From Pseudomonas brassicacearum (lineage in GTDB: Bacteria; Pseudomonadota; Gammaproteobacteria; Pseudomonadales; Pseudomonadaceae), in assembly GCF_003732225.1 (NCBI RefSeq), contig NZ_MOBJ01000006.1:620001-684000 (forward strand): a DNA stretch of 64,000 nucleotides, in the 5' to 3' direction. The position numbers were made by a program, and so were the translations under genes. Below, piece by piece: positions 17,812 to 25,514 of the stretch (its first letter is position 1; every line of letters begins with the position of its first letter). The notes beneath the pieces were generated by a model. It saw only the letters and a list, made by a program, of their open reading frames with translations, was not told the DNA's origin and ran no database searches.

Positions 17812-17952
17812 GGCTCTGTACGAAAACTGCCTGCGCGTCGACCAGGCTGCGTTAAAAACAGGCTCGGAATGCTCATTTAGGGGCCTAAACTCCGCTTCCT
17901 CGCCTGTTTTTGCCTTGCCTGATCGCCGCTCGGCGAGTTTTCGTACAGACCC
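17812..17952. mobile_element. 141-bp MITE-like element with 17-bp terminal inverted repeats
   Basis: The ends GGCTCTGTACGAAAACT (17812-17828) and AGTTTTCGTACAGACCC (17936-17952) are inverted repeats with one mismatch. A subterminal pair AAAACAGGC / GCCTGTTTT and a central TTAGGGGCCTAA dyad let the whole element fold into a long hairpin. It contains no ORF. The ends resemble those of IS5-type elements in Pseudomonas, from memory. No clear target duplication flanks it. It lies 57 bp upstream of the hcnA start codon. Confidence 0.65.
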
Positions 17953-17969
17953 TACACCTTGCAAGTCGG

Positions 17970-17983
17970 TTGATCCGCAAAAA
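17970..17983 (-). promoter_or_regulatory. Possible ANR (FNR-like) box for hcnA
   Basis: On the minus strand the sequence TTTTTGCGGATCAA matches the TTGATnnnnATCAA consensus at 8 of 10 fixed bases, with one perfect half-site. hcn operons are classically ANR-activated. If the site is used at -41.5, transcription would start near 17935, inside the MITE. No better box was found. Confidence 0.35.
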
Positions 17984-18168
17984 ATGCGCCGACCTGTACC
18001 GGTAACTCGACAACGCAACATGCGCGCACCACGGCAATGTAGCCGATGCCATGCGACAGACCTGGAGCGCATACGTTAGGAGTTATTTCACAGGACAATA
18101 TTGATCCAGGCCAGTGAAAGCCCGGACTCATCCTTTTTTGCAGAACGAGATGATGCGCGAGAGGCGCA

Positions 18169-18708
18169 TCAGTTGGAGAAAACGTATTGCCCCTTGACCT
18201 TTTTCGGACCGAAAAAGGCGAAGTCCGGAAACAGCAAAGACTTCAGGCGCATTACGAAGAACAGCATGCCCAATGTGTACACGGCACCGGCGGTGGCCAC
18301 CAACGGTGCCTCGGAAAACCCCGAGAGCAATCGCGGCAGCTGAGAAATCGTCAGGACGATATAGATGGTGTAAGCCTGCGCCGAGTTTCTGTAGAAGCCA
18401 TAAGCAAACAACAGCGGAACCACACCGGCAATCGCTGCCAGGATAATGCTCGCTTTGGGCCCTATGTTCGCTCCGAGCAAATACCCCAGCACCGTGCCCA
18501 GCAATGCCTGAATAAAACTGATGGTCACCAGCGTATTGATTTTGCGGTAATGCGCCTCGTACAGATCCTGATCCGGATACGCGGCGATCCAGTAGGCGAG
18601 CACCCGGTCCTTGATCTCGCCTCCGGCAAACGCCTTGAAGGTGTCCGTCCTGGAGCGGCCTGCTTCAAGCATCTCCTCCAGCTGTCGTTTGATTTTCTTT
18701 CTGTCCAA
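18169..18708 (-). CDS. Uncharacterised membrane protein
   Basis: 179-aa protein not assigned to a family. Residues 1-55 are polar and charged (MDRKKIKRQLEEML) and probably cytoplasmic. About four hydrophobic helices follow between residues 57 and 160, including a glycine-rich GTVLGYLLGANIG segment. The C-terminus is basic and ends in VKGQYVFSN. It stands alone, between the hcn promoter region and a two-component system transcribed the other way. No function is proposed. Confidence 0.8.
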   Translation of the reverse strand: MDRKKIKRQLEEMLEAGRSRTDTFKAFAGGEIKDRVLAYWIAAYPDQDLYEAHYRKINTLVTISFIQALLGTVLGYLLGANIGPKASIILAAIAGVVPLLFAYGFYRNSAQAYTIYIVLTISQLPRLLSGFSEAPLVATAGAVYTLGMLFFVMRLKSLLFPDFAFFGPKKVKGQYVFSN

Positions 18709-19007
18709 GACACTTCCCCTTCGCGGATTCAGGCACAGTCGTTATCGGCCAACGCTAGTAGAGCGTCAGCATCTTGTCCATCCGTGGCCAGCACCTGAAA
18801 ACGGCCACGTCTATCAAGGTAAAAAGCAAAAAATCGTGTCACCTTGCCCTGCGTTTCCAGCATCGGCTACTTTCGTTTAGAGCTTCCAGGCAACGTATGG
18901 CTAGATGATATCAATGATTGTCTATATAAAAGTTTTTTCAGAAACCTCACGGGCATTTCTTGGCACACTGCCGCCCTGTGTATTTCATTTACTCTCAGGC
19001 AAGCCCC

Positions 19008-19691
19008 ATGACCCGAATCCTGACCATTGAAGACGACGCCGTCACCGCACGGGAGATCGTTGCCGAGCTGAGCAGCCATGGCTTGCAGGTGGACTGGGTC
19101 GCCAATGGTCGAGAAGGCCTGGCGCGAGCGGTGAGCGGTGACTACGACCTGATCACCCTTGACCGCATGCTGCCGGAGCTCGATGGCCTGGCGATTGTCA
19201 CCACCTTGCGAACCATGGGTGTGTCGACGCCGATTCTGATGATCAGCGCCCTGTCCGACGTCGACGAGCGTGTTCGCGGCTTGCGCGCCGGCGGCGACGA
19301 TTACCTGACCAAACCCTTTGCCACCGACGAAATGGCCGCCCGGGTCGAAGTCCTGCTGCGACGCCAGAACACCGTCAAGGACTACACCACGACCCTGCGC
19401 GTGGCCGATCTCGAGCTCAATCTGATCAGCCGCGAAGCCAGCCGCGCCGGGCAGTTGCTGAGCCTGCTGCCCACAGAATACAAACTGCTGGAATTTCTGC
19501 TGCGCAATACCGGGCAGATACTCTCGCGGATGATGATTTTCGAAGAGGTCTGGGGCTATCACTTCGACCCGGGCACCAACCTGATCGATGTACACATCGG
19601 ACGTCTGCGCAAAAAGATCGACCCCCCGGGCCAACTGCCGCTGATACGGACTGTGCGAGGCTCGGGTTATGTCATTGCTGAACCCGTCTAA
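19008..19691 (+). CDS. OmpR/PhoB-type response regulator
   Basis: 227-aa regulator. The receiver domain has acidic residues E8, D9 and D10, phospho-acceptor D52 (LDRMLPELDG) and KPF near residue 100. A winged-helix DNA-binding domain covers about 130-225, ending in VRGSGYVIAEPV. ATG 19008 starts directly at the receiver; the frame remains open 48 nt upstream without a domain. The cognate sensor kinase gene overlaps its end by 23 nt. Target genes are unknown; the nearest sequence relatives I recall are CzcR/IrlR-like regulators, which is only a resemblance. Confidence 0.92.
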   Translation: MTRILTIEDDAVTAREIVAELSSHGLQVDWVANGREGLARAVSGDYDLITLDRMLPELDGLAIVTTLRTMGVSTPILMISALSDVDERVRGLRAGGDDYLTKPFATDEMAARVEVLLRRQNTVKDYTTTLRVADLELNLISREASRAGQLLSLLPTEYKLLEFLLRNTGQILSRMMIFEEVWGYHFDPGTNLIDVHIGRLRKKIDPPGQLPLIRTVRGSGYVIAEPV

Positions 19692-21063
19692 AGGCTGGCG
19701 GTCATCCAGCAGCCGTTTGCTGGCGCTCTACAGTTCGCTGTTCGTGGTCTGGAGCGGCCTGCTCATGGGGGTGATGTATTACGAGGTTTCCAGCTACCTG
19801 GAGAACCTTGCCAAACATTCGCTGATGCAACGCCAGCACCTGTTTTCGCGTTTCCACGGCGAGCAACTGGATGAGGCGCTGATCGCCAGCATCACCTTCG
19901 ATCAGCGCGGTATCGACGCCTACGGGCTGTTCGACGAGCAGCATCGGCCCCTGCACGGACTGATCCGCAAGATCCCCGCAGGTCTGCCGCTGGACGGCAA
20001 GATCCATGAACTGCCCGACTGCGCCGACCCGGATGACGCCAGCATGCCGTCCGACAGTTGCGACGCGGTGGCGACTCACACTCTGGATGGCCGCTGGCTG
20101 GTTCTGGTGCGTGACAACGGTTCGTTGTTCGCGGTCACGCGGATCATCCTGTATGCACTGTTCTGGGGAGTCTCGCTGACCATTATCCCCGGCATCGCCG
20201 GTTGGCATCTGTTGCGCCGTCGGCCGTTACGGCGCATTCGCGCCCTGCAAGCGAGTGCCGAAGCCATCGTCGCCGGTAACCTGAACCACCGTTTGCCGCT
20301 GTCCAGCCGCCGCGATGAGCTGGACATGCTCGCGGCCATCGTCAACGCCATGCTCGAACGCATCGAGCGGCTGGTGAACGAGGTCAAGGGAGTTTGCGAC
20401 AACATCGCCCACGACCTGCGCACCCCGCTCACCCGGCTACGCGCGCAGCTTTACCGCATTCAGCAGCAGGCCGCCGAAGGGTCCGCCGAAGCGACACAAC
20501 TGGATCAGGTGCTCGCCGAAACCGACACCCTGATGGCGCGTTTTCGCGGCTTGCTGCGGATTTCCGAGCTGGAGGATCAACAGCGGCGTTCGGGTTTCGT
20601 GCTGTTCGATCCGTTGCCGTTGCTGCAGGAACTGCATGATTTTTACCTGCCGCTGGCCGAAGAAGGCCATCTGAACCTGAGCCTGCAAACGCCGCAAACC
20701 TTGCCAGCGCTGACAGGCGACCGGGCGTTGTTGTTTGAAGCCTTGTCGAACTTGCTGAGTAACTCGATCAAGTTCACCCCGGCGGGCGGTCAGGTCATTG
20801 TGCGGGCGAGCGATAACGCCGGCAGCACACGCATCGAGGTACTCGACTCCGGTCCCGGCATCCCTGCGGACAAACGCACGGCAGTGTTTCAACGTTTCTA
20901 TCGCGTGGACGACAACGCCAAAAAAGGAGGTTTTGGCCTCGGATTATCGATTGTCGCGGCCATCGTGAACCTGCATGGGTTCACCCTTGATGTCGGCAGC
21001 AGCGAACTCGGCGGTGCCCGCCTGACACTTGATTGCCGCCAGCATTTACTGCCCGCGGATTGA
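19669..21063 (+). CDS. Sensor histidine kinase
   Basis: 464-aa inner-membrane kinase partnered with the overlapping response regulator. It has an N-terminal helix (about 15-38), a periplasmic segment of some 110 residues containing a C-x12-C-type pair (PDCADPDDASMPSDSCD), and a second helix near 155-175. HAMP follows, then the H-box DNIAHDLRTPLTRL, the N-box NLLSNSIKFTP and G-boxes DSGPGIP and GFGLGLSIV. The stimulus is unknown. The two periplasmic cysteines could respond to metal or redox, which is speculation. Confidence 0.92.
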   Translation: MSLLNPSKGWRSSSSRLLALYSSLFVVWSGLLMGVMYYEVSSYLENLAKHSLMQRQHLFSRFHGEQLDEALIASITFDQRGIDAYGLFDEQHRPLHGLIRKIPAGLPLDGKIHELPDCADPDDASMPSDSCDAVATHTLDGRWLVLVRDNGSLFAVTRIILYALFWGVSLTIIPGIAGWHLLRRRPLRRIRALQASAEAIVAGNLNHRLPLSSRRDELDMLAAIVNAMLERIERLVNEVKGVCDNIAHDLRTPLTRLRAQLYRIQQQAAEGSAEATQLDQVLAETDTLMARFRGLLRISELEDQQRRSGFVLFDPLPLLQELHDFYLPLAEEGHLNLSLQTPQTLPALTGDRALLFEALSNLLSNSIKFTPAGGQVIVRASDNAGSTRIEVLDSGPGIPADKRTAVFQRFYRVDDNAKKGGFGLGLSIVAAIVNLHGFTLDVGSSELGGARLTLDCRQHLLPAD

Positions 21064-21076
21064 TGCGGATCGCCAA

Positions 21077-21102
21077 GATCGCAGCCTGCGGCAGCTCCTA
21101 CG
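21077..21102 (-). repeat. Single REP, type B
   Basis: One copy of GATCGCAGCCTGCGGCAGCT followed by CCTACG, 14 bp after the sensor kinase. No inverted partner is nearby. Confidence 0.8.
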
Positions 21103-21202
21103 GATTTGCGTCGGCGACGCTGTTCAGGAGTCGGTTCAGCGTTTGAAGAGATTGAACCAGGGGCTATGCTTGAGTTTTTCACTTCCAGGGAGGTAACCGG
21201 CC

Positions 21203-21841
21203 ATGACTGCCACATCTGCTCAAACACACTGCGCCCTATTGGTCATTGATGTACAAAACGACTTCACTCCGGGCGGCCGTCTGGCGGTACCCGAGGGCGA
21301 TCAGATCATTCCATTGATCAATCGCCTGGCCGGTCAATTCACCCAGGTGATCATCGCCCAGGACTGGCATCCAGCCGGGCATGCCTCGTTCGCTTCCAGC
21401 CACCCCGGACGCGCGCCCTATGACGTCATTGAGCTGCCTTACGGCGCCCAGACCCTGTGGCCGGAGCACTGTGTGCAAGCCACTGGCGGCGCCGAACTGC
21501 ACGCCGAGCTGAACCTGCCCCACGCCCAACTGATCATCCGCAAAGGCTGTAACCCGGACATCGACAGCTATTCGGCGTTTCTGGAGGCGGATCGCACAAC
21601 CCCCACCGGATTGGCCGGGTACCTGAAGGAACGCGGCGTCGATACGATTTTCATGGTCGGACTCGCGCTGGATTTCTGCGTGATGTTCTCGGCGCTGGAC
21701 GCCCGGGCAGCCGGGTTCAATGCCACGGTGGTGCTGGACGCCTGCCGGGCGATAGACCTGAACGGCTCGCTGGCCTCGGCAATGGAGCAGATGGACCAGG
21801 CTGGCGTAGGGTTGATCACCGCTGCTGAAGTTTCCGTTTAA
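21203..21841 (+). CDS. pncA: Nicotinamidase/pyrazinamidase
   Basis: 212-aa cysteine hydrolase converting nicotinamide to nicotinate for NAD salvage. Catalytic residues are visible: D16 in LLVIDVQNDF, the lysine in LIIRKGCNPD and the cysteine in GLALDFCVMFSA. The metal-binding DWHPAGHASF follows the second strand. Length is that of E. coli PncA. AGGGAGG precedes the ATG. It stands alone. Confidence 0.95.
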   Translation: MTATSAQTHCALLVIDVQNDFTPGGRLAVPEGDQIIPLINRLAGQFTQVIIAQDWHPAGHASFASSHPGRAPYDVIELPYGAQTLWPEHCVQATGGAELHAELNLPHAQLIIRKGCNPDIDSYSAFLEADRTTPTGLAGYLKERGVDTIFMVGLALDFCVMFSALDARAAGFNATVVLDACRAIDLNGSLASAMEQMDQAGVGLITAAEVSV

Positions 21842-21867
21842 ACCCTGGAAACATGACGAAGGAGCCC

Positions 21868-22013
21868 GTAGCAGCTGCCGAGCCCGCGAGGCTGCGTTCG
21901 AGGACGAAGTCCTCGCAAATCCTGTGCACATGGTTTGCCTGGGAGAACGCGTTGCCTGACTTTACGACTGCTGCGCAGCCGAACGCAGCCTCGCGGGCTC
22001 GGCAGCTGCTACG
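21868..22013. repeat. REPIN, type C
   Basis: Inverted GTAGCAGCTGCCGAGCCCGC / GCGGGCTCGGCAGCTGCTAC arms with about 80 bp between, containing shorter REP-like segments. It fills the gap between convergent pncA and the RstB-like kinase gene. Confidence 0.85.
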
Positions 22014-22040
22014 GATTGCGTTACGGCCACAACAGTAGGC

Positions 22041-23342
22041 TCAGGCCGGGGTCGGCAACCACAACCGGAACCTCGCCCCGCCCAGTGGCGAGGTTTCGGC
22101 CGTCAGCGTGCCATCCTGGGCTTCCAGCGCCCGACGGCTGATCGCCAGGCCCAGGCCAAACCCGCCCGTGGCGCGGTCGCGGCTGCGGTCCAGCCGATAG
22201 AACGGCTCGAAGATCCGCTCGCGTTCGTCTTCCGGAATGCCAATACCGTCATCGTCGACCCAGATTTCGCAGCCTTTGGGGCAGACCTGCACACCGATTT
22301 GAATACGTTTTTCGCAGTAACGCATGGCGTTGCGCAGCAGGTTCTGGATCGCTCGGGCGGTCAGGCGCGGGTCGAGGCTGAAGCGTTCGAGTTGGCCGTG
22401 CAGCATGACGTCGATGACGATGTCCGGCGACTCCAGTTCTTCATCGACGCTGCCCAGAATGCTGTCGATGAACTCATCCAGCGACACCTCCACCTGCTCC
22501 GGCACCCGTACCGGATTTTGCAGGCGACTGTAGGAGAGCAATTCCAGCACCAGCTCATCCAGTTCACGAATGTGTGCAACCAACCCCTGCAAACGCTCGC
22601 GGCTAGCGGCCGGCAAGTCGTCGGACAGCGCCAGTGCCAGGCCAAAATCCAGTCGGGTCAGCGGTGTGCGCAATTCGTGGGACACCGCATTGAGCAAATC
22701 ACGTTGCTGGTTCAGGAGGTTTTCGATATCGCCGGCCATGGTGTCGAAAACATTGGCCAGGCTGCCGATGTTCGAACTCGGCGGAATCTGCGTGCGCTCG
22801 CTCAAGTGGCCCTTGCCGAAGCGCTCGGCAGTATTTTTCAGACGTTCCAGGTCGCGCCAGTGCGGCCGCAGCCAGATCAGCAGGCAAGCCAGCAGCGCCG
22901 CACCGATCAGTACGTTGATGCTCCAGTACAACAAATTGACGTCCAGCGGATCCGGTGGCACCACCAGCTTCACCGACAGCTGTTCGTCCAGCGGTGAGAC
23001 CGCCAGCGTACGCCAGCCCCAGTCGCCCATGCGGATGACCTTTTCACCGCGCTCCAGACGTTCACGTTCGTAGGGTGTGAAGTCCGCGTCGTCATTGCGC
23101 ACCAGCACCACATGCAACGGGCTGAAGTCTTTGTCCAGTTGCGTCGCCAGGCGAGTCCATTGCTCGCTCGGCACCGCGTGAAACTGCTTGACGATCAGGT
23201 TCTGCAAGCCTCGGGACTGATCGAGGTTGTAGTTCTGGAATCGCTCATGAAAAGCCTTGATCACCAGATCCGGGATGAAATAGATCGCCGCGCTGAAGGT
23301 GACGATGGTGATCAGGTAGAGGCGGATCAGAATGCGCAGCAT
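22041..23342 (-). CDS. Sensor histidine kinase (RstB-like)
   Basis: 433-aa inner-membrane kinase. The first helix spans about 5-25, then comes a periplasmic domain of about 120 residues and a second helix near 150. HAMP, the H-box NAVSHELRTPLTRLDFGLAL, N-box NLLRNAMRYCE and G-boxes DDGIGIP and GFGLGLAIS follow. ATG 23342 is used because the open frame upstream overlaps the regulator gene. It starts 4 bp after the response regulator stop. The pair resembles RstA/RstB of E. coli and is divergent from an RND efflux operon. Confidence 0.9.
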   Translation of the reverse strand: MLRILIRLYLITIVTFSAAIYFIPDLVIKAFHERFQNYNLDQSRGLQNLIVKQFHAVPSEQWTRLATQLDKDFSPLHVVLVRNDDADFTPYERERLERGEKVIRMGDWGWRTLAVSPLDEQLSVKLVVPPDPLDVNLLYWSINVLIGAALLACLLIWLRPHWRDLERLKNTAERFGKGHLSERTQIPPSSNIGSLANVFDTMAGDIENLLNQQRDLLNAVSHELRTPLTRLDFGLALALSDDLPAASRERLQGLVAHIRELDELVLELLSYSRLQNPVRVPEQVEVSLDEFIDSILGSVDEELESPDIVIDVMLHGQLERFSLDPRLTARAIQNLLRNAMRYCEKRIQIGVQVCPKGCEIWVDDDGIGIPEDERERIFEPFYRLDRSRDRATGGFGLGLAISRRALEAQDGTLTAETSPLGGARFRLWLPTPA

Positions 23343-23346
23343 GGTT

Positions 23347-24048
23347 TCAGCATTCCCACTCGGAGCGACTAAACAGATAACCCTTGCCCCACACGGTCTT
23401 GATCTTGCGCGCTTCGCCGGCGTGGTCATCGAATTTGCGCCGCAGCTTGGAGATCGCCACGTCCACCGAGCGGTCGGTGCCGTTGAATTCGATGCCGCGC
23501 AGGCGTTGCAGAATCTGGTCGCGGCTGAGCACTTCACCGGCGTGGCGCGCCAGCACCACCAGCAGGTTGTATTCGCCGCTGGACAGTTCGACCAACTGCT
23601 CGCGCCAGATCACGGTGCGCTCCGACAGGTCGATACAGAGGTTGCCCATGAGGATTCGGTCGCTGGCGGTCTGTGGTTCGTTCAGGCTGCTGCGCCGCAG
23701 CAAGGTCCGCACCCGTGCCAGCAACACGCGCGGCTCGCAAGGTTTGGTCACGTAATCGTCGGCGCCCATCTCCAGCCCCAGCACCTGGTCGTGACTGTCG
23801 TCGCGGGCCGTCAGCATGAGAATCGGCAGGGTCGCCGAATCGGCGCGCAGCAAACGACAGACTTGCAGGCCATCGAGGCCCGGCAGCATCAGGTCGAGGA
23901 TCACCAGATCCGGAGGGTTGATTCGCGCCCGTTCGCGGACATGGTCGCCACGGCTGATCACGCTGACCTGATAGCCATTGCGTTCAAGGTAGCTGGCAAT
24001 CAATTCAGAGAGCGCGGAGTCGTCTTCGACCAGGAGGATGTTGGGCAT
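23347..24048 (-). CDS. OmpR-type response regulator (RstA-like)
   Basis: 233-aa regulator: receiver with E8, D9, D10 and phospho-acceptor D52 (LDLMLPGLDG), then a winged helix. LQRLRGIEFNGTDRSVDVAI closely recalls E. coli RstA in its recognition region, and KTVWGKGYLFS is the C-terminal wing. ATG 24048 (MPNILLVEDD) is the domain start. It is divergently arranged with the efflux genes at 24341, and the intergenic region carries a direct repeat typed for a regulator of this class. Control of the pump is therefore likely but inferred. Confidence 0.9.
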   Translation of the reverse strand: MPNILLVEDDSALSELIASYLERNGYQVSVISRGDHVRERARINPPDLVILDLMLPGLDGLQVCRLLRADSATLPILMLTARDDSHDQVLGLEMGADDYVTKPCEPRVLLARVRTLLRRSSLNEPQTASDRILMGNLCIDLSERTVIWREQLVELSSGEYNLLVVLARHAGEVLSRDQILQRLRGIEFNGTDRSVDVAISKLRRKFDDHAGEARKIKTVWGKGYLFSRSEWEC

Positions 24049-24086
24049 GGGTGTTTCCAGAAAGTGCAGTGGCGCTTGATAAACCG

Positions 24087-24180
24087 CTATCGCGAGCAAG
24101 CTCGCTCCCACAGTTGATCGTGGATGTTCACAACATCGTGTTCACATCAAATCCCTGTGGGAGCGAGCTTGCTCGCGATA
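24087..24180. repeat. REPIN, type A
   Basis: Inverted pair CGCGAGCAAGCTCGCTCCCA / TGGGAGCGAGCTTGCTCGCG in the divergent intergenic region between the RstA-like gene and the efflux operon. It lies on the regulator side of the direct repeats. Confidence 0.9.
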
Positions 24181-24251
24181 GCAATCGACCCGTCGCAATA
24201 GAAATCAAGCGCCCAAGGATATACGCCCTCACGCGCGCATGAGTAAAACCC

Positions 24252-24286
24252 TTACACAATTTCACACAGCGCCTACAAAGCTTCAC
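24252..24286 (+). promoter_or_regulatory. Direct-repeat operator upstream of the efflux operon
   Basis: TTACACAATTTCAC (24252-24265) and CTACAAAGCTTCAC (24273-24286) match at 10 of 14 positions and start exactly 21 bp apart, two helical turns. A TAGGAT -10-like element lies at 24309-24314, putting the repeats just upstream of or over the -35. Tandem direct repeats with helical spacing are typical OmpR-family sites, and the divergent RstA-like regulator is the obvious candidate. Confidence 0.55.
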
Positions 24287-24340
24287 CGCTACCCTCGCCT
24301 GCGCCCAGTAGGATGCTGGGGTCATTATTGGGGTATTCAC

Positions 24341-25498
24341 ATGTTAAAGAACCTGTTTGCGAAGCTCGGCCTGATTGCCTTGGCAATGACGCTGAGCGCG
24401 TGTGACAAGTCCTCCACCGCCGAAGAAGCAGCGCCGCTGGCCACCGTCCGGATCGAAACCATCTCCGCCGGGCCGCTGTCGATCAGCAGCGAACTGAGTG
24501 GGCGGATCGCCGCACCACGAATCGCCGAAGTCCGCGCCCGGGTGGCCGGCGTCGTGTTGCAACGAACCTTCCGCGAAGGCAGCGACGTCAAACAGGGCGA
24601 CGTGCTGTTTCGCATTGATCCGGCACCGTTCAAGGCAGACCTGGACAGCGCCCAGGCGGCGCTGCGCAAAGCCGAGGCCAATGCCTTTCAGGCGCGCTTG
24701 CAAGAGCAACGCTACGCGCAACTGATCGAAGGCAACGCCATCAGCGGTCAGGATTACGACAACGCCCGCGCCGCCGTCCGGCAGACCGCCGCCGACGTCG
24801 CGGCCAATCAGGCGGCGGTACAACGGGCGAAACTGAACCTGGGTTACGCCACCGTCACCGCACCGATTTCCGGGCGCATCGGTCGTGCGTTGGTCACTGA
24901 AGGCGCGCTGGTCGGGCAGAACGAAAGCACGCCCTTGGCGCTGATCCAGCAATTGAACCCGATCCACGCTGACCTGACCCAGTCAACCCGCGAACTCAAC
25001 GAGTTGCGCCGGGCCTTTCGTGCCGGGCAGTTGCAGCAGGTCGGTCAGGATCAGGCCAAAGCCACATTGATTCAGGATGACGGCAGCCTCTATCCGTTGC
25101 CGGGCAAGCTGCTGTTCGCCGACATCAGCGTCGACCCGAGCACCGGCCAGATCATCCTGCGTAGCGAGTTCCCCAACCCGGACCTCGACCTGCTGCCGGG
25201 CAGTTTCATCCGCGTGCGCCTGGAGCAAGCCGTCAACCAGCAAGGCATCAGCGTGCCGCAACGGGCGATCCTGCGTGACAGCGCCGGCATTGCTCAGGTG
25301 CTGCTACTCGACGCCGACGCACGCATCAGCCAACAACCGGTGCAGCTTGGCCAGGTGCAGAAGAATCGCTGGATCGTTACCGGCGGCCTGAAATCCGGCG
25401 ACCGCATTGTCATCGAAGGCCTGCAACACGCCCGTCCCGGCGAAAAAGTGCAGATCGACGACACCCCTCTTCCACTTGCCCAGGCAACCGGGCAGTAG
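24341..25498 (+). CDS. RND efflux periplasmic adaptor (membrane fusion) lipoprotein
   Basis: 385-aa adaptor. The signal peptide ends in the lipobox LSAC (cysteine about residue 20). Paired lipoyl-like segments flank an alpha-hairpin of about residues 95-165 (heptad-rich DSAQAALRKAEANAFQAR). Beta-barrel and membrane-proximal domains follow. It belongs to the AcrA/MexC-like HlyD_D23 group and links the RND pump to an outer-membrane channel. ATG 24341 is chosen for the signal peptide. The pump gene starts 16 bp downstream. No channel gene is present in the window. Confidence 0.92.
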   Translation: MLKNLFAKLGLIALAMTLSACDKSSTAEEAAPLATVRIETISAGPLSISSELSGRIAAPRIAEVRARVAGVVLQRTFREGSDVKQGDVLFRIDPAPFKADLDSAQAALRKAEANAFQARLQEQRYAQLIEGNAISGQDYDNARAAVRQTAADVAANQAAVQRAKLNLGYATVTAPISGRIGRALVTEGALVGQNESTPLALIQQLNPIHADLTQSTRELNELRRAFRAGQLQQVGQDQAKATLIQDDGSLYPLPGKLLFADISVDPSTGQIILRSEFPNPDLDLLPGSFIRVRLEQAVNQQGISVPQRAILRDSAGIAQVLLLDADARISQQPVQLGQVQKNRWIVTGGLKSGDRIVIEGLQHARPGEKVQIDDTPLPLAQATGQ

Positions 25499-25514
25499 GC
25501 AGGACGCAGACTTT

